Source: Gemmatimonadota bacterium (lineage in GTDB: Bacteria; Gemmatimonadota; Gemmatimonadetes; Gemmatimonadales; Gemmatimonadaceae). From it: DNA of 15,496 nt. This document shows positions 7,703 through 14,814 of this stretch, piece after piece. Positions within the stretch are counted from its first letter, which is position 1; each line of letters opens with the position of its first letter. Under the pieces are notes generated by a model, which made no database searches, was not told the origin of the DNA, and saw nothing but the letters and a program-made list of their open reading frames with translations. The translations under genes were made by a program, and so were the position numbers. The DNA lies in contig JAQBPZ010000272.1 in NCBI GenBank assembly GCA_028287225.1, positions 1 through 15,496 on the forward strand, given 5' to 3'.

Positions 7703-10700
7703 GGGGTGACGTTCAGCTGGAAGCCGATGCTGCGCGTGGCGGGAAGCTGGCCGAACTCGATGCCCTGCGAGTTCCCGGAGCTGAAGGCCGTTTCCGGGTC
7801 GATGTTGGGCGCGTTGCTGTGCGTGAGCAGGTTCCGCCCGATGAGGGCGACGCCGACCCGGTAGCCGCTCAGGCGGCGCGTCAGCGAGGGGGGCACGTCC
7901 CAGCCCAGCCGGACCTCGCGCAGCTTCACGAAGCTCGCGTCGTACACGAAGTACTCCTCGATCCCGTCGATGGTCTTGAAGTAGTCCTCCGCGGTGACGT
8001 GCGAGGTGACCGGCTTGCCGTCGGCGTCGACGCCCGTGATGTCGATGCCGGGGTTGGTGGGGCTGACCTCGCGGCCGCGCAGCGTGGACTGGAGGATGCC
8101 GGCGTAGGTGCCGAACCGGTTGGTGGCGCTCCAGAGCTGCCCGCCCATGCGCGCGTCCACCTGCGCGGAGAGCTGGAGGCCCTTGTAGCGAAGCGTGTTG
8201 ATCAGGCCGCCCTGCCAGCGCGGCTGCACGTTGCCGATGATGGCGGTCGGACCGGCCTGCGGCAGTCCCGACTCGTCGAGGATCAGACGGCCCTGCTCAT
8301 CGCGCAGCGCCGGGTGGCCCGTGATGGAGCCGTAGGGCTCGCCGAGGCGTGCCTCGATGCGCGTCTGGAAGAAGCGGGAGCCGACGAGGTACGAGGTGAG
8401 GTCGCCGTACAGCGCGTCGACGCGGTTCCGGTTGCGCGCGTAGTTCGCGGTGATGTCCCAGGTGACGCTGTTGGCCATCTTCACCGGCGTGGCGGTGAGC
8501 TGCAGCTCCACGCCCTTGTTGCTCAGCGCGCCTGCATTGATGGCGGCGCTCGCGAAGCCGGTGGCGCGCGAGACGTCGATGTTCAGGATCTGGTCCGTCG
8601 TCTTCTTCTGATAGTACGTCGCGTCCAGGCCCGCGCGGCCGTCGAGGAAGCTCAGCTCCGCGCCGACTTCCCAGGCTTCCGTCTGCTCCGGCTTCAGGTT
8701 CTGGTTGGCGACCGCGTCACGCACGGTGAAGCGGGGCGCCCCGCCGAACGAGGACGGCGCGGTGAAGGTCTGGATCGTGAGGTACGGCTCCGCATCGCTG
8801 CCCACACGCGTCCAGGCGCCGCGCAGCTTGCCGTAGTTCAGCGCTCCGCCCATCCGCATGGAGGGGAAGAGGTCGGTGAAGACGAGCGAGCTGGAGACCG
8901 ACGGGTAGAAGAACGAGTTGTTGGCCTTCGGCAGCGTGGACGACCAGTCGTTGCGCCCGGTGACGTCCACGAACAGGTAGTCGTTGTACGCGAACTGCGC
9001 CGTGCCGTACAGCGAGTTGACCTTGCGGCTCTCGACGTACTGGTACGGGGTGTACTGGACGGCCGAGTTGGAGATGTTGTACACGCCCGGCGCCACCAGC
9101 GCGTCGGTGCCGATCCAGTTCTGGTTGTAGTCGCGGACGCGGCGGTTGCCGCCGAAGTTCATCGTGAGCCCGAGGCGCTCGAGCGGCGAGGTGACCGCGG
9201 TGACGAGGAAGTCCGTGTTGTTCTCGTTGACGAAGAGGTCCTCGCTGGAGAAGCCGCCCTCCGCGAAGTTGCCGTTCGTGTACGGATCGGAGAAGCCGCC
9301 GATCCAGCCCTTGTCCACGTTGAAGCCGCGGTTGGTGCGATAGAAGTCGCTGCCCGAGCGGATCATGCCGGAGAGCCAGTCGGTCGGCTTGTACTGGAGC
9401 TGCGCCGCGCCGATGAACCGGTTGCGGTCGTCGTGGTTGTTGTTGTTCTCCAGGTTCCAGTACGGATTGTTGTGGTACGAGTAGTTCCAGTTCACCTGGG
9501 GGCTGATCCCGTTCGCCAGGTTCGCCGCGGAGAGGGTGGAGTCGTGGACCAGCGCCTTGAGCTGGTTCACGTCCACCTGACGGCCGAACCAGACGAAGCC
9601 CATCATCGGATTGAACTCGTCGTAGCCGGTGCCGGGGCGGTTGTTGGCCCGGTTGTGCACGTAGCTGATGGTGGCGTTCGCGTTCAGCTTGGTGCCGAGC
9701 AGCGCCGATCCGGTGGCGGTCGTCGTGACGCGCTGGTTCGTGCTCGTCGGCACGATGCCGCTCTGGTCCTGGGTTCCGAACGAGAGGCGGAAGTTGGCGC
9801 GGTCCGAGGAGCCGCTGGCGCTGATGTTGTTCGTCGCGGTGCGCCCGGTCTGGAAGAAGTCGCGCACGTTGTTCGGGTGGGCGACCCAGGGTGCGGGCTG
9901 GCCGTTGCTGAACCACTGCACGCGCGGCGTGCCGTCGAGCGCCGGGCCCCAGCTGGCATCCTCGGCGTCGCCGACACCGCCGCCGTTGCCGTCGACCCAC
10001 TGGAACTGGCCGCCGACGCCCTGGCCGTACTGGTTCTGGTAGTCGGGGAGCTTCGCGAGCTGGTCGAAGGTGACGCTGCTCGACGCGCTCATGCTGAAAT
10101 CGCGGCGGCTGCCGCGGCCGCTGCGCGTCGTCACCACCACCGCGCCGTTCGCGGCGCGCGAGCCGTACAGCGCCGCCGCGGCCGGGCCCTTGAGCACGCT
10201 GATGGACTCGACGTCCTCCGTGTTCAGGTCCTGAATCGCGTTGCCGTAGTCGAAGCCGCCGTAGCCGCGCGACTGGTTGGCGTTGGTGAACGACGAGTTG
10301 TCCACCGGGATGCCGTCCACCACCCAGAGGGGCTGGTTGTTGTTGCCGATCGAGTTCTCGCCGCGGATGACGATGCGCGACGAGCCCCCGAAGTTCGTGG
10401 ACCCCATGACCTTGACGCCCGCGACCTTGCCCGAGAGGGCATTCACGATGTTGGGAGTCTGCGTCTGGTTCAGGTCCGCGCCCGAGACGGTCTGCGCGGC
10501 GACGCCGAGCGACCGCTTCTCGCGCTCCAGGCCGAGCGCGGTGACGACGACGCCCTCGAGCTGGGTCGTGGCCGCGGTGAGGGCGAAGTTCTGCGTGACC
10601 GGGCCGCCGGTGAGCGTGATGCTGCGCGTGGCCGCGGCGAATCCGATGCGGCGCGCGACGATGGGGACGGTCTGGCCGTTGACCCGGTTCGCCGGCACGA

Positions 10701-10899
10701 CGAAGGTGTACCGCCCTTCGCCGTTCGTATGTGCGCCGAGACTGAGCGACGGGATGGAGATGCTGGCGTCAGCGACCGGGGTGTTGCCCGCGCTCGTGAC
10801 CTGCCCGCTCACCACCATCGGCTGCTGGGCCGCCGCGACAACCGGCAGGACTCCCAGCATCATGCCAATGCCGGCAAGCATGCGCTTGAGGTTACTCAT
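7699..10899 (-). CDS. SusC/RagA-family TonB-linked outer-membrane transporter (1066 aa)
   Basis: TonB-dependent import channel paired with the SusD-like lipoprotein whose start codon overlaps its stop. I chose the ATG at 10897-10899: it gives a clean signal peptide (MSNLKRMLAGIGMML to AAAQQ) with GAGGA upstream. The open frame continues to 11022 but without conserved character. Domains: carboxypeptidase-regulatory-like (about 30-110), the SusC box TALGLEREKRSLG, plug with RIVIRGENS, PLWVVDGIPVDN and VLKGPAAAALYGSRAANG, then the barrel. Late motifs are typical of the family: SNKGVELQLTATP, a G-rich IIGNVQPRWQGGLINT segment, and DASFVKLREVRLGW. It ends GFQLNVTP. Its sequence is clearly distinct from the other SusC in the window, so it is not a recent tandem copy; the substrate may differ. 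Confidence 0.96.
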   Translation of the reverse strand: MSNLKRMLAGIGMMLGVLPVVAAAQQPMVVSGQVTSAGNTPVADASISIPSLSLGAHTNGEGRYTFVVPANRVNGQTVPIVARRIGFAAATRSITLTGGPVTQNFALTAATTQLEGVVVTALGLEREKRSLGVAAQTVSGADLNQTQTPNIVNALSGKVAGVKVMGSTNFGGSSRIVIRGENSIGNNNQPLWVVDGIPVDNSSFTNANQSRGYGGFDYGNAIQDLNTEDVESISVLKGPAAAALYGSRAANGAVVVTTRSGRGSRRDFSMSASSSVTFDQLAKLPDYQNQYGQGVGGQFQWVDGNGGGVGDAEDASWGPALDGTPRVQWFSNGQPAPWVAHPNNVRDFFQTGRTATNNISASGSSDRANFRLSFGTQDQSGIVPTSTNQRVTTTATGSALLGTKLNANATISYVHNRANNRPGTGYDEFNPMMGFVWFGRQVDVNQLKALVHDSTLSAANLANGISPQVNWNYSYHNNPYWNLENNNNHDDRNRFIGAAQLQYKPTDWLSGMIRSGSDFYRTNRGFNVDKGWIGGFSDPYTNGNFAEGGFSSEDLFVNENNTDFLVTAVTSPLERLGLTMNFGGNRRVRDYNQNWIGTDALVAPGVYNISNSAVQYTPYQYVESRKVNSLYGTAQFAYNDYLFVDVTGRNDWSSTLPKANNSFFYPSVSSSLVFTDLFPSMRMGGALNYGKLRGAWTRVGSDAEPYLTIQTFTAPSSFGGAPRFTVRDAVANQNLKPEQTEAWEVGAELSFLDGRAGLDATYYQKKTTDQILNIDVSRATGFASAAINAGALSNKGVELQLTATPVKMANSVTWDITANYARNRNRVDALYGDLTSYLVGSRFFQTRIEARLGEPYGSITGHPALRDEQGRLILDESGLPQAGPTAIIGNVQPRWQGGLINTLRYKGLQLSAQVDARMGGQLWSATNRFGTYAGILQSTLRGREVSPTNPGIDITGVDADGKPVTSHVTAEDYFKTIDGIEEYFVYDASFVKLREVRLGWDVPPSLTRRLSGYRVGVALIGRNLLTHSNAPNIDPETAFSSGNSQGIEFGQLPATRSIGFQLNVTP

Positions 10900-11205
10900 C
10901 GGGATGGTGTTCCTCGCGAGAAAGGGATTGCCGCGAGCCACGCACGGGTGGCACGCGGGTGCAACAATGCGTGGGGATGGGCGCACCACGCGCGGATTGG
11001 TCGTCCTGGGGACGAGCTGCAAGCCAGACCCTGTTGCCGCCTCCTGACGGAGCGGCGCGCGGAGCTCCGCGCACGTGCACTGGCGCCACTGTCGCGGGCC
11101 AGGGCGTCATCGCCACGGTCACACGCGGAACAGGGCTGGTGTTGCAGCGACCCGTTGGAGCAACCGGGCGACGATGCGAGCCGAGCACTCTCATGGAGCG
11201 CTCGG

Positions 11206-11234
11206 ACATTAGGGCCCGCCGCGAAACAAATCAA
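11206..11234 (-). promoter_or_regulatory. Candidate sigma-70-like promoter of the susC2-susD2 operon
   Basis: Minus strand: TTGATT (11229-11234), a 17-bp spacer, and TAATGT (11206-11211). The -35 matches TTGACA at four of six positions and the spacing is ideal. The -10 is weak (TAnnnT). It would give an unusually long leader of about 300 nt. Confidence 0.4.
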
Positions 11235-11394
11235 CCATGCGGCATCCGTCATCCGTCGCTCATGACTGGCACCCTGCAACGGCGCGATCCGTCACGACCT
11301 CGACGCAGGATTCCCCCTTGCAATCTGCACGATGCATGGCTCGACCATATAACCGAATTGCTCAGTTCGGTACGCTGCGACGAGCGGTCGGGCG

Positions 11395-11424
11395 TTTGCA
11401 TCGCCTCCAGTTTCGCCGTACCTT
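11395..11424 (+). promoter_or_regulatory. Candidate promoter of the plug-protein operon
   Basis: TTTGCA (11395-11400), an 18-bp spacer, and TACCTT (11419-11424), about 50 bp before the proposed GTG start. Read another way, TTTG followed 20 bp later by TACCTTGG resembles the Bacteroidetes-type layout (TTTG, about 19-20 bp, TAnnTTTG). Partial match either way. Confidence 0.4.
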
Positions 11425-11477
11425 GGCGCGTCACCGCATGCGGTGCATGCTGCTCCGCGTCGTCTGCCGCCACACCA

Positions 11478-12371
11478 GTGCGTACACGCCTCCTCGCCGT
11501 CCTCGTCGCGCTCTCTGGCCCCATGTCCGCTCTGGGGCACAGCGCCTCGGGCCAGACGCGCGCCGCGATCGATGCGCGCGTCCTCGACTCCGCCGGCGCC
11601 CCCGTGCCCGGCGCGCTGCTGCGGATTCCACAGCTCGAACGCGTCTTCGCCGCCGACGCGCGCGGGCACCTGCGCCTGGATTCCCTGCCGGCCGGCCACT
11701 TCATGTTCGTCGCCGAGGCCCGCGGGTTCGTGGGCGCCCGGAGAGAGCTGGCGCTCTCGGCCGGCACTCCGCTGGAGGTGACGTTCGTGCTGCACCCCAG
11801 TGCGCGGCTGCTCGAGGCGGTGGAGATCCGCGCCCGCAGCCGCCCCCGGCTTCCGGCCAAGCTGCAGGAGTTCGCGATGCGGCGGGATCGGGGCCTGGGA
11901 CGGTTCCTCGATCCCGACCAGATGGCCCGCGCCAACGGCACGGAGCTGGCCGACGCGCTCCGCCCGATCCTCTTCGGCGCACGCTTCCAGCGCAACACCG
12001 AGGGGATCATGACGCTCGTCAGCGCACGCACGCTCAACGTGCCCACGTCGATGGGGGGCACGGCCAACACGAAGCTGTGCGGCGTGCAGATCTGGCAGGA
12101 CGGCGTCCTCCTGTCGGACCCGAACGCCTCGGCCGACATCGCGATGCCCGCGTCCGCGACGAGCCGTGTCGGACAGACCATGCATTTCGGCGCCGACAAG
12201 GACTTCGACGTGTTCGGCATCCTGGCGGACAACTACATGGCCGCGGAGTACTACCCGGACGTCGCGACCACGCCGCCCGGCTTCCGGACGGCCACCGCGA
12301 GCTGTGGAGTGCTGGTGCTGTGGACGCGGGTCCCCATGCGTGAGCAGACGCCGGGCGAGGCCGGCCGGTGA
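11478..12371 (+). CDS. Secreted carboxypeptidase-regulatory-like plus plug-like protein, no beta-barrel (297 aa)
   Basis: Start proposed at GTG 11478: it directly gives a signal peptide (MRTRLLAVLVALSGPMSALG) cut near the GQT at residues 25-27. No good ribosome site is visible, and the frame is open further upstream. Residues about 28-108 form a carboxypeptidase-regulatory-like sandwich (ARVLDSAGAPVPGALLRI, DSLPAGHFMFVAEARGF). A bridge, EFAMRRDRGLGRFLDPDQM (131-149), leads into a TonB-receptor-plug-like segment (about 150-285) with VQIWQDGVLLSD and AAEYYP. The only two cysteines, Cys201 and Cys276, would bracket the plug and could form a disulfide. The barrel of a real TonB receptor (some 500 or more residues) is absent and the frame ends cleanly, so this is a plug-only protein, not a visibly broken receptor. 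Likely periplasmic or outer-membrane associated; role unknown. Confidence 0.8.
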   Translation: MRTRLLAVLVALSGPMSALGHSASGQTRAAIDARVLDSAGAPVPGALLRIPQLERVFAADARGHLRLDSLPAGHFMFVAEARGFVGARRELALSAGTPLEVTFVLHPSARLLEAVEIRARSRPRLPAKLQEFAMRRDRGLGRFLDPDQMARANGTELADALRPILFGARFQRNTEGIMTLVSARTLNVPTSMGGTANTKLCGVQIWQDGVLLSDPNASADIAMPASATSRVGQTMHFGADKDFDVFGILADNYMAAEYYPDVATTPPGFRTATASCGVLVLWTRVPMREQTPGEAGR

Positions 12372-13156
12372 GCACGCCGCGGGTGGTGTGGCTGCTCGGA
12401 CTCCCGGCGCTCGCTGGCGTGGTGCAGCCCGTCGGCGCGCAGGCCGCGAGCGCCGTTCATCCGGTTGGTGTGCTGGCCCGCCCGCATCGGTCGGGCACCG
12501 GCGGGGCCCTCCTGGAGCGCGTGGCGGCAGCGGCGACGGACGAGACAGCGGGGCGCTCGACGCTTCGCGCGGCGGCCGGCGTCGGCCTGGGCGTGGTGAT
12601 GGGCGGCTTCATCGGCTACTTCGTCTCCCAGGTGACGACGAGCGACTGGGCGGACCTCGGCGCCGGCGAGCGGAGCACGCTGCGGCAGCGCTACACGGTG
12701 TCGGGGGCGGCGGTGGGCGCGATCAGCGGCGCGCTGCTGCGCCCGCGCGCCAACCACAGCGCGCGCGAGACCCGCGAGCAGTTGATTGCGCCGCGCACCG
12801 GGCGGCTCCTGCTCTCCACCGCCGAGCTCCAGCGGTCCATCGCGACGAATGCGTACGAGGCGATCGAGCTCGAACGCCCCGAGTGGCTGGCGCGTCGCGG
12901 GAATCCCGATTCGCCGGCGCCGGCGGGCGCGGGACTGCACGCCGCGCCCACGGCACCCGTGGTGTACATGGGAGAGGAGCGAGTCGGCGACGCCGTCCAG
13001 CTGCGCGACGTGGCGATCCCCGAGGTCCGGGAGCTGCGCTTCTACGACTCGCGCGACGCCATGCGCCGGTGGCGTACCCCGCACCCCTACGGGGCGATCG
13101 AGGTCGTCCCGACGCAGGCGGCCGTGCCGGTGCCCGCCGCAGCGTCACCACGCTGA
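12368..13156 (+). CDS. Secreted hypothetical protein with glycine-rich membrane-like segments and a C-terminal degenerate plug (262 aa)
   Basis: Begins at GTG 12368, overlapping the previous stop as GTGA, so it is probably translationally coupled to the plug protein upstream. A signal peptide (MSTPRVVWLLGLPALAGV, cleavage near VGAQA) is followed by two glycine/alanine-rich hydrophobic stretches (about 66-88, GVGLGVVMGGFIGYFV, and 112-124) that resemble glycine-zipper segments. The C-terminal part (about 148-247) has LLSTAELQRS, NAYEAIELERPEWLARRG, PVVYMGEERVG, VRELRFYDSRDAMRRW and YGAIEVVP. This matches the order of a miniature TonB plug (DG-like turn, then an aromatic strand, then GAIEV). 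No cysteines and no enzyme motif. The tail is Ala/Pro rich. I infer an envelope protein acting with its coupled partner. Confidence 0.72.
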   Translation: MSTPRVVWLLGLPALAGVVQPVGAQAASAVHPVGVLARPHRSGTGGALLERVAAAATDETAGRSTLRAAAGVGLGVVMGGFIGYFVSQVTTSDWADLGAGERSTLRQRYTVSGAAVGAISGALLRPRANHSARETREQLIAPRTGRLLLSTAELQRSIATNAYEAIELERPEWLARRGNPDSPAPAGAGLHAAPTAPVVYMGEERVGDAVQLRDVAIPEVRELRFYDSRDAMRRWRTPHPYGAIEVVPTQAAVPVPAAASPR

Positions 13157-13175
13157 CGGCGGGCACCGGCGGTTC

Positions 13176-14360
13176 CTACAGTCCTGCCTTGTACAGCAGG
13201 CGGTTCGGCGTGCCGGACACGTTGCCGGTGATGACGTTCGCCGTGGCGTTCGTCGTCAGCCAGCTCCGGATGGTGGAGTAGGACGCGTTGCCGTAGGTCG
13301 CCTTGTAGAGCGCCCCCACGCCGGTCACGTGCGGCGTGGCCATCGACGTGCCGCTGATGGTGTTCGTGCCGCCGTTGAGCCAGGTGCTCGTGATGCTCGA
13401 CCCCGGCGCGTAGAGGTCCACGCACCCGCCGTAGTTGGAATACGTCGCGCGCGCATCCGTGCTCGTCGAGGCGCCGACGGTGGTGGTGTTCGCCGCGCTC
13501 GAGGGCGAGGAGTTGCAGGCGTCGGCGTTGCTGTTGCCCGCCGCGACGGCCAGGAACACGCCGCTCGACGCCAGGTTGTTGGCCGCGGTGTTCGTGGCCG
13601 CCGAATAGCCGCCACCCAGCGACATGTTGGCCACGGAGCTCGCCGCATGGTTGCTGGCCACCCAGTTCATGCCGGCGATGACGCCCGAGTTGCTGCCGGA
13701 GCCGTTGCAGTCCAGCACGCGCACCGCGCGCAGGGTCACGCCCTTGGCCACGCCATAGGTGGACGAGCCGACGGTGCCCGCGACGTGGGTCCCGTGGCCG
13801 TTGCAGTCCTGGCCGTTCCCGCCGAGCGCGTCGTACGACACCGCCGCCCGCCCGCCGAACTGCGGATGGCTCGTCTCGATGCCGGTGTCGATGATGTAGG
13901 CGACGACGCCCGCGCCGGTCGAGGTGTACGTGTACGTGCCGCTGAGGGGCTGCGCGCGCTGGTCGATGCGGTCGATGCCCCACGTCGCGCCGCTCTGCGT
14001 GGCGGTGGTGGTCATGACGCCGTCCTGCTCGATGTACGCGACGTCCGGATCGGCACGCAGGGCCGCGACCGCGCCGGGCGACAGGGTCGCCGCGAAGCCC
14101 TTGAGGGCCGCGCCGTACTTGAACTTCGTCTTGGCGGCATGCTTGGCGATCTTGTCGCTCGCCTTGGCGAGTGGCTCGGCGACATCGTCCTTGAACACGA
14201 CGATGTACTCATCCTGGAGCCCGCTCGCGCCCTTCGAGAAGTACGGCGCTTCGGCGGTGAGCCGCAGCCGTTCCGGGGCCGCGGAGGAGGGGGCGGTGCT
14301 GGAGTCCGCGCAGGCGGCGAGGGCCAGCAGGGCGAGCGTTGGTGCGATGACACGCTTCAT
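13176..14360 (-). CDS. S8 subtilisin-like serine protease lipoprotein, aqualysin/proteinase K type (394 aa)
   Basis: An exported endopeptidase. The ATG at 14358-14360 has AGGAG about 9 nt upstream. A lipoprotein signal ends ALAAC (Cys17). Residues about 50-115 form an inhibitor-I9 propeptide (DEYIVVFKDD through DPDVAYIEQDG). The catalytic triad is complete: Asp158 (YIIDTGIETSH), His189 (CNGHGTHVAG) and Ser339 (SGTSMATPHVTG), with oxyanion Asn276 (VAAGNSN). Four cysteines in the mature domain (186, 218, 282, 313) and the strings DCNGHGTH and VRVLDCNGSGS strongly recall aqualysin I, where disulfides add stability. No C-terminal pre-peptidase domain is present. It may sit on the outer membrane as a lipoprotein or be released after self-processing. 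Convergent with the plug operon, with only 19 nt between them. It could supply peptides to a neighbouring SusCD system; that is inference. Confidence 0.96.
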   Translation of the reverse strand: MKRVIAPTLALLALAACADSSTAPSSAAPERLRLTAEAPYFSKGASGLQDEYIVVFKDDVAEPLAKASDKIAKHAAKTKFKYGAALKGFAATLSPGAVAALRADPDVAYIEQDGVMTTTATQSGATWGIDRIDQRAQPLSGTYTYTSTGAGVVAYIIDTGIETSHPQFGGRAAVSYDALGGNGQDCNGHGTHVAGTVGSSTYGVAKGVTLRAVRVLDCNGSGSNSGVIAGMNWVASNHAASSVANMSLGGGYSAATNTAANNLASSGVFLAVAAGNSNADACNSSPSSAANTTTVGASTSTDARATYSNYGGCVDLYAPGSSITSTWLNGGTNTISGTSMATPHVTGVGALYKATYGNASYSTIRSWLTTNATANVITGNVSGTPNRLLYKAGL

Positions 14361-14570
14361 CAGGCTTCTCCTGGAGCTGTGCCGGACCACGCCCGTCCTG
14401 AAGGGTGAGTGGTGCGCGATCCAGCGATCCCGGATGCGGCGGCGGGCCGTCTTCGGCCCGCGCGGAGCGCAGTGGTCCGGATGCCCGGCCGTTCGCGGTC
14501 CCGGGCACGGAGAACCTGTCAGGGTTTCCCCTTCAGCGCAAGCGGGCTCGGCCGACCTCTCCCCTCCGCC

Positions 14571-14615
14571 GCGGCCGTCCACTGCGGCCGTCCACTGCGG
14601 CCGTCCACTGCGGCC
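14571..14615. repeat. 13-bp tandem repeat upstream of the protease gene
   Basis: GCGGCCGTCCACT occurs three times head to tail (14571-14583, 14584-14596, 14597-14609), with no mismatches, followed by a partial GCGGCC. It lies about 210 bp before the protease start and does not belong to any supported ORF. Confidence 0.9.
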
Positions 14616-14647
14616 TTCCGCCGTTCTTCACCTACGGCCTTTCAGTA

Positions 14648-14749
14648 GTACGCGAATTCTGTTGAATGCTGCGCATCAGCGAATTTCCCCGATCCTCGGC
14701 AGACATTCGGAGGATTCGTCCTGCGCAGCATTCGCAGGGATTCGCGTAC
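14648..14749. repeat. Dispersed palindromic element, copy B (102 bp)
   Basis: Termini GTACGCGAAT (14648-14657) and ATTCGCGTAC (14740-14749) are perfect 10-bp inverted repeats. The symmetry continues inward with GAATGCTGCGCA on both arms and scattered CGAAT motifs. It shares ordered sequence blocks with copy A at 4743-4875 in the same orientation. It starts 47 bp after the trmD stop on the minus strand, comparable to the 32 bp between rnhB and copy A. Non-coding; likely a short mobile or REP-like element, which can also fold as RNA. Confidence 0.7.
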
Positions 14750-14750
14750 G

Positions 14751-14814
14751 GCTACAGGCAAGAGTCAGGAGGAGCGCTCTCCGTTACAGGCAAGGGTCAG
14801 GCGGGACGCGCTCC
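14751..14814. repeat. 32-bp direct repeat duplicating the 3' end of trmD
   Basis: Units 14751-14782 and 14783-14814 match at 26 of 32 positions; both contain TACAGGCAAG and a GTCAGG that encodes TGA on the minus strand. The right-hand unit includes the last codons and stop of trmD. The left unit is a non-coding echo ending two bases from element B. Confidence 0.8.

Larger units (their letters stand above)
10900..11477. other. Divergent intergenic region between susC2 and the plug-protein operon (578 bp)
   Basis: No coding region is supported here; open frames on both strands lack recognisable protein character. It holds candidate promoters for both directions (11206-11234 minus, 11395-11424 plus). 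At 11352-11371 a hairpin-like inverted repeat, ACCGAA and TTCGGT around an 8-nt loop, lies just upstream of the plus-strand promoter candidate and could be an operator. The susC2 leader would be about 300 nt; I saw no riboswitch I can name in it. Confidence 0.55.
14361..14796. other. Non-coding region between trmD and the S8 protease gene (436 bp)
   Basis: No gene supported. From left to right it holds a strong GC hairpin (14442-14461, 8-bp stem GCGGGCCG/CGGCCCGC with a 4-nt loop) in the protease leader, a 13-bp tandem repeat, dispersed element B, and a 32-bp direct repeat reaching into trmD. I could not identify a convincing promoter for the protease. Confidence 0.6.

Noticed and set aside
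329..10899. The two SusC genes as a recent tandem duplication
   Set aside because: Their plug and barrel sequences differ throughout, and the paired SusD proteins look like different subfamilies, so they are distant paralogues.
10900..11022. Upstream in-frame start giving susC2 a 41-residue extension
   Set aside because: It would bury the signal peptide. The ATG at 10897-10899 leads directly into a proper leader and has GAGGA upstream.
7819..11265. 1148-codon open frame on the plus strand opposite susC2
   Set aside because: Same composition artefact. The minus-strand SusC has all family motifs, and this frame has none and no ribosome site.
10959..11477. Upstream open extension of the first plug gene
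   Set aside because: Arg/Cys-rich sequence without conserved features, and it would place the signal peptide internally. A start near 11478 is favoured.
11478..12371. First plug gene as a truncated pseudogene of a full TonB receptor
   Set aside because: No barrel remnants follow. The stop overlaps the next start in a coupled arrangement, and the paired cysteines and clean ends suggest a functional short protein.
14361..14582. 74-residue N-terminal extension of the S8 protease
   Set aside because: The lipoprotein signal must be N-terminal, and the ATG at 14358-14360 has a good Shine-Dalgarno.
14571..14615. CRISPR-like array
   Set aside because: The units are 13 bp and directly abutting with no spacers. 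It is a simple tandem repeat.
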